Positions 16,135-16,878 of a stretch of DNA of 16,878 bases are shown piece by piece (the stretch's first letter is position 1; every line of letters begins with the position of its first letter). The position numbers and the translations under genes are program-made. Where the stretch lies: assembly GCA_017484235.1 (NCBI GenBank), contig JAFUTM010000220.1, forward strand, positions 1 through 16,878, given 5' to 3'. The notes below the pieces were generated by a model. That model saw nothing but the letters and a program-made list of their open reading frames with translations, was not told the DNA's origin and searched no databases. Source of the DNA: Selenomonadaceae bacterium (GTDB lineage: Bacteria > Bacillota > Negativicutes > Selenomonadales > Selenomonadaceae).

Positions 16135-16398
16135 ATGGCTGAACAAGCATTAATTCAATTCAAAGCAGATCGTAAATTAAAAGAAGAAACTACAAAAATC
16201 TTCGCTTCTCTTGGCTTTGATATGTCCACAGCTTTGCGTATGTTTTTAGTTAAAGCCAGACAAGTCAGAGGACTGCCCTTTGATGCTATTATTAATGAAC
16301 GAGACTTAAATTTTCCAAAAATAACTAATGACACGAAAACTACAGCTACAAATATTCGCACAAATGTTGATGATTCACAAGAAAATTCTACAGATTAA
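16135..16398 (+). CDS. RelB/DinJ-type antitoxin
   Basis: 87 residues from ATG 16135, with AAGGAG at 16121-16126. The N-terminal ribbon-helix-helix is typical: 'ALIQFKADRKLKEETTKIFASLGFDMSTALRMFLVKA', read in parts as strand, helix, GFDMSTALRMFL turn and helix, followed by 'VRGLPFD' as in DinJ/RelB proteins. In this family the antitoxin binds its own promoter and neutralises a RelE/YafQ-type mRNA interferase through its C-terminal part. Here the tail after 'NFPKI' is polar (Thr/Asn/Asp-rich) and no toxin gene follows: the next frame, 22 bp on, is an HTH protein, and upstream is the RTX gene. It is therefore an orphan in this window and may act as a stand-alone regulator. Confidence 0.85.
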   Translation: MAEQALIQFKADRKLKEETTKIFASLGFDMSTALRMFLVKARQVRGLPFDAIINERDLNFPKITNDTKTTATNIRTNVDDSQENSTD

Positions 16399-16420
16399 CA
16401 AAATCAAAGGACTGATCTTT

Positions 16421-16878
16421 TTGGAAGATAAATTTTATACAATCAAGGAAGCCGCCACATTTCTCAAAACTAGCGTTAGAACTATTCAACGTTTACGTCA
16501 AGACGGTTCTATTACTCCAGATAAATTTGGCAATAATCATACTGTTTTCTATTCTGAATCTCAACTTCAAAAATTCAAATCTCAGAAAAGCAAATCAAAA
16601 AAAAGTAACACTTCTAATCGTAATATTAGTAAATCCAGTAGTAAAAAGTCAGTAACTGTCAAAAACGCTAAAAATATTAAATCAATCTCATTTGTACCTG
16701 TTTCAAAGCGCAAAGACCCTAACGACAAGATTGCTAAAAATCTTTTCAACATGACTGACAATCAACAAGAAGCTGGAAAGCTTGTCGTTCTTGAAGGTGA
16801 AATTAAACACAAAGGTAGAAATGGCTACACTGAAGTAGAACAGATCACCACGCCTATAAATCTGGAGTATTCACGTTA
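16421..16878 (+). CDS. MerR/excisionase-like HTH protein, partial (runs off right edge)
   Basis: An open frame with no stop before the window end, 152 codons. The likely start is TTG 16421, with AAAGGA at 16406-16411. The first ~55 residues are a winged-helix excisionase/MerR-type DNA-binding domain: 'YTIKEAATFLKTSVRTIQRL' then 'DGSITPDKFGNNHTVFYSES'. Next comes a Ser/Lys/Asn-rich low-complexity linker (~58-95) and then a more ordered part beginning 'SISFVPVSKRKDPNDKIAKNLF'. It begins 22 bp after the antitoxin and could be cotranscribed with it. Excisionase-like domains of this type are common in mobile elements and regulators. The C-terminal function cannot be judged from the fragment. Confidence 0.7.
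   Translation, partial: MEDKFYTIKEAATFLKTSVRTIQRLRQDGSITPDKFGNNHTVFYSESQLQKFKSQKSKSKKSNTSNRNISKSSSKKSVTVKNAKNIKSISFVPVSKRKDPNDKIAKNLFNMTDNQQEAGKLVVLEGEIKHKGRNGYTEVEQITTPINLEYSR

Overview
The window is AT-rich bacterial DNA that is mostly accessory: large calcium-binding extracellular-type proteins, a serine recombinase, an IS element and a toxin-antitoxin remnant. The likely host is an anaerobe of the Negativicutes (Selenomonas/Anaerovibrio-like). The hints are an SLH-domain protein with a signal peptide, a lipoprotein, and a large RTX protein built from GND-rich nonapeptides plus 'DKI…DV…VG.G.I.LK.AK' modules. This placement is inference; there is no rRNA or housekeeping gene to confirm it.

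Left part (1-5882). The 3' end of a Hin-like serine recombinase gene is followed 16 bp later by two inverted 26-bp sites (188-213 and 345-370). They share a perfect 14-bp core, and each is an imperfect dyad around a central AA/TT dinucleotide. This is the architecture expected of a serine-invertase switch, and the best promoter-like sequence straddles the right-hand site. Downstream are two tandem paralogous genes (459-3233, 3273-5882). Both products have a shared N-terminal tag with no Sec signal, a long chain of dockerin-like EF-hand pairs (about 8 and 6 units), and a C-terminal papain-fold (NlpC/P60- or CHAP-like) cysteine peptidase domain. The first carries a GH24 lysozyme domain before the peptidase; the second carries two SH3-like domains instead. 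Together this suggests a possibly phase-variable pair of peptidoglycan-cleaving proteins.

Middle (5883-9110). A complete IS982-family element (5963-6996) has 18-bp terminal repeats and a perfect 7-bp target duplication. It is followed by a zinc-ribbon membrane protein gene broken by two single-base losses, an intact secreted protein of unknown function, a LamG-domain secreted protein broken by one single-base loss, and a possible 38-residue membrane peptide. All three breaks are repaired by adding one base to a 3-base homopolymer.

Right part (9133-16878). A lipoprotein of unknown function and a short SLH-only protein precede a 1733-residue RTX protein with a hydrophobic helical insert, probably a type I secretion substrate. 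A good intrinsic terminator follows it. Then come a RelB/DinJ-type antitoxin with no toxin beside it and a MerR/excisionase-like HTH protein that runs off the right edge.

No tRNA, rRNA, CRISPR array or riboswitch was recognised. The only long non-coding stretch is 172-458, which holds the candidate invertible switch.
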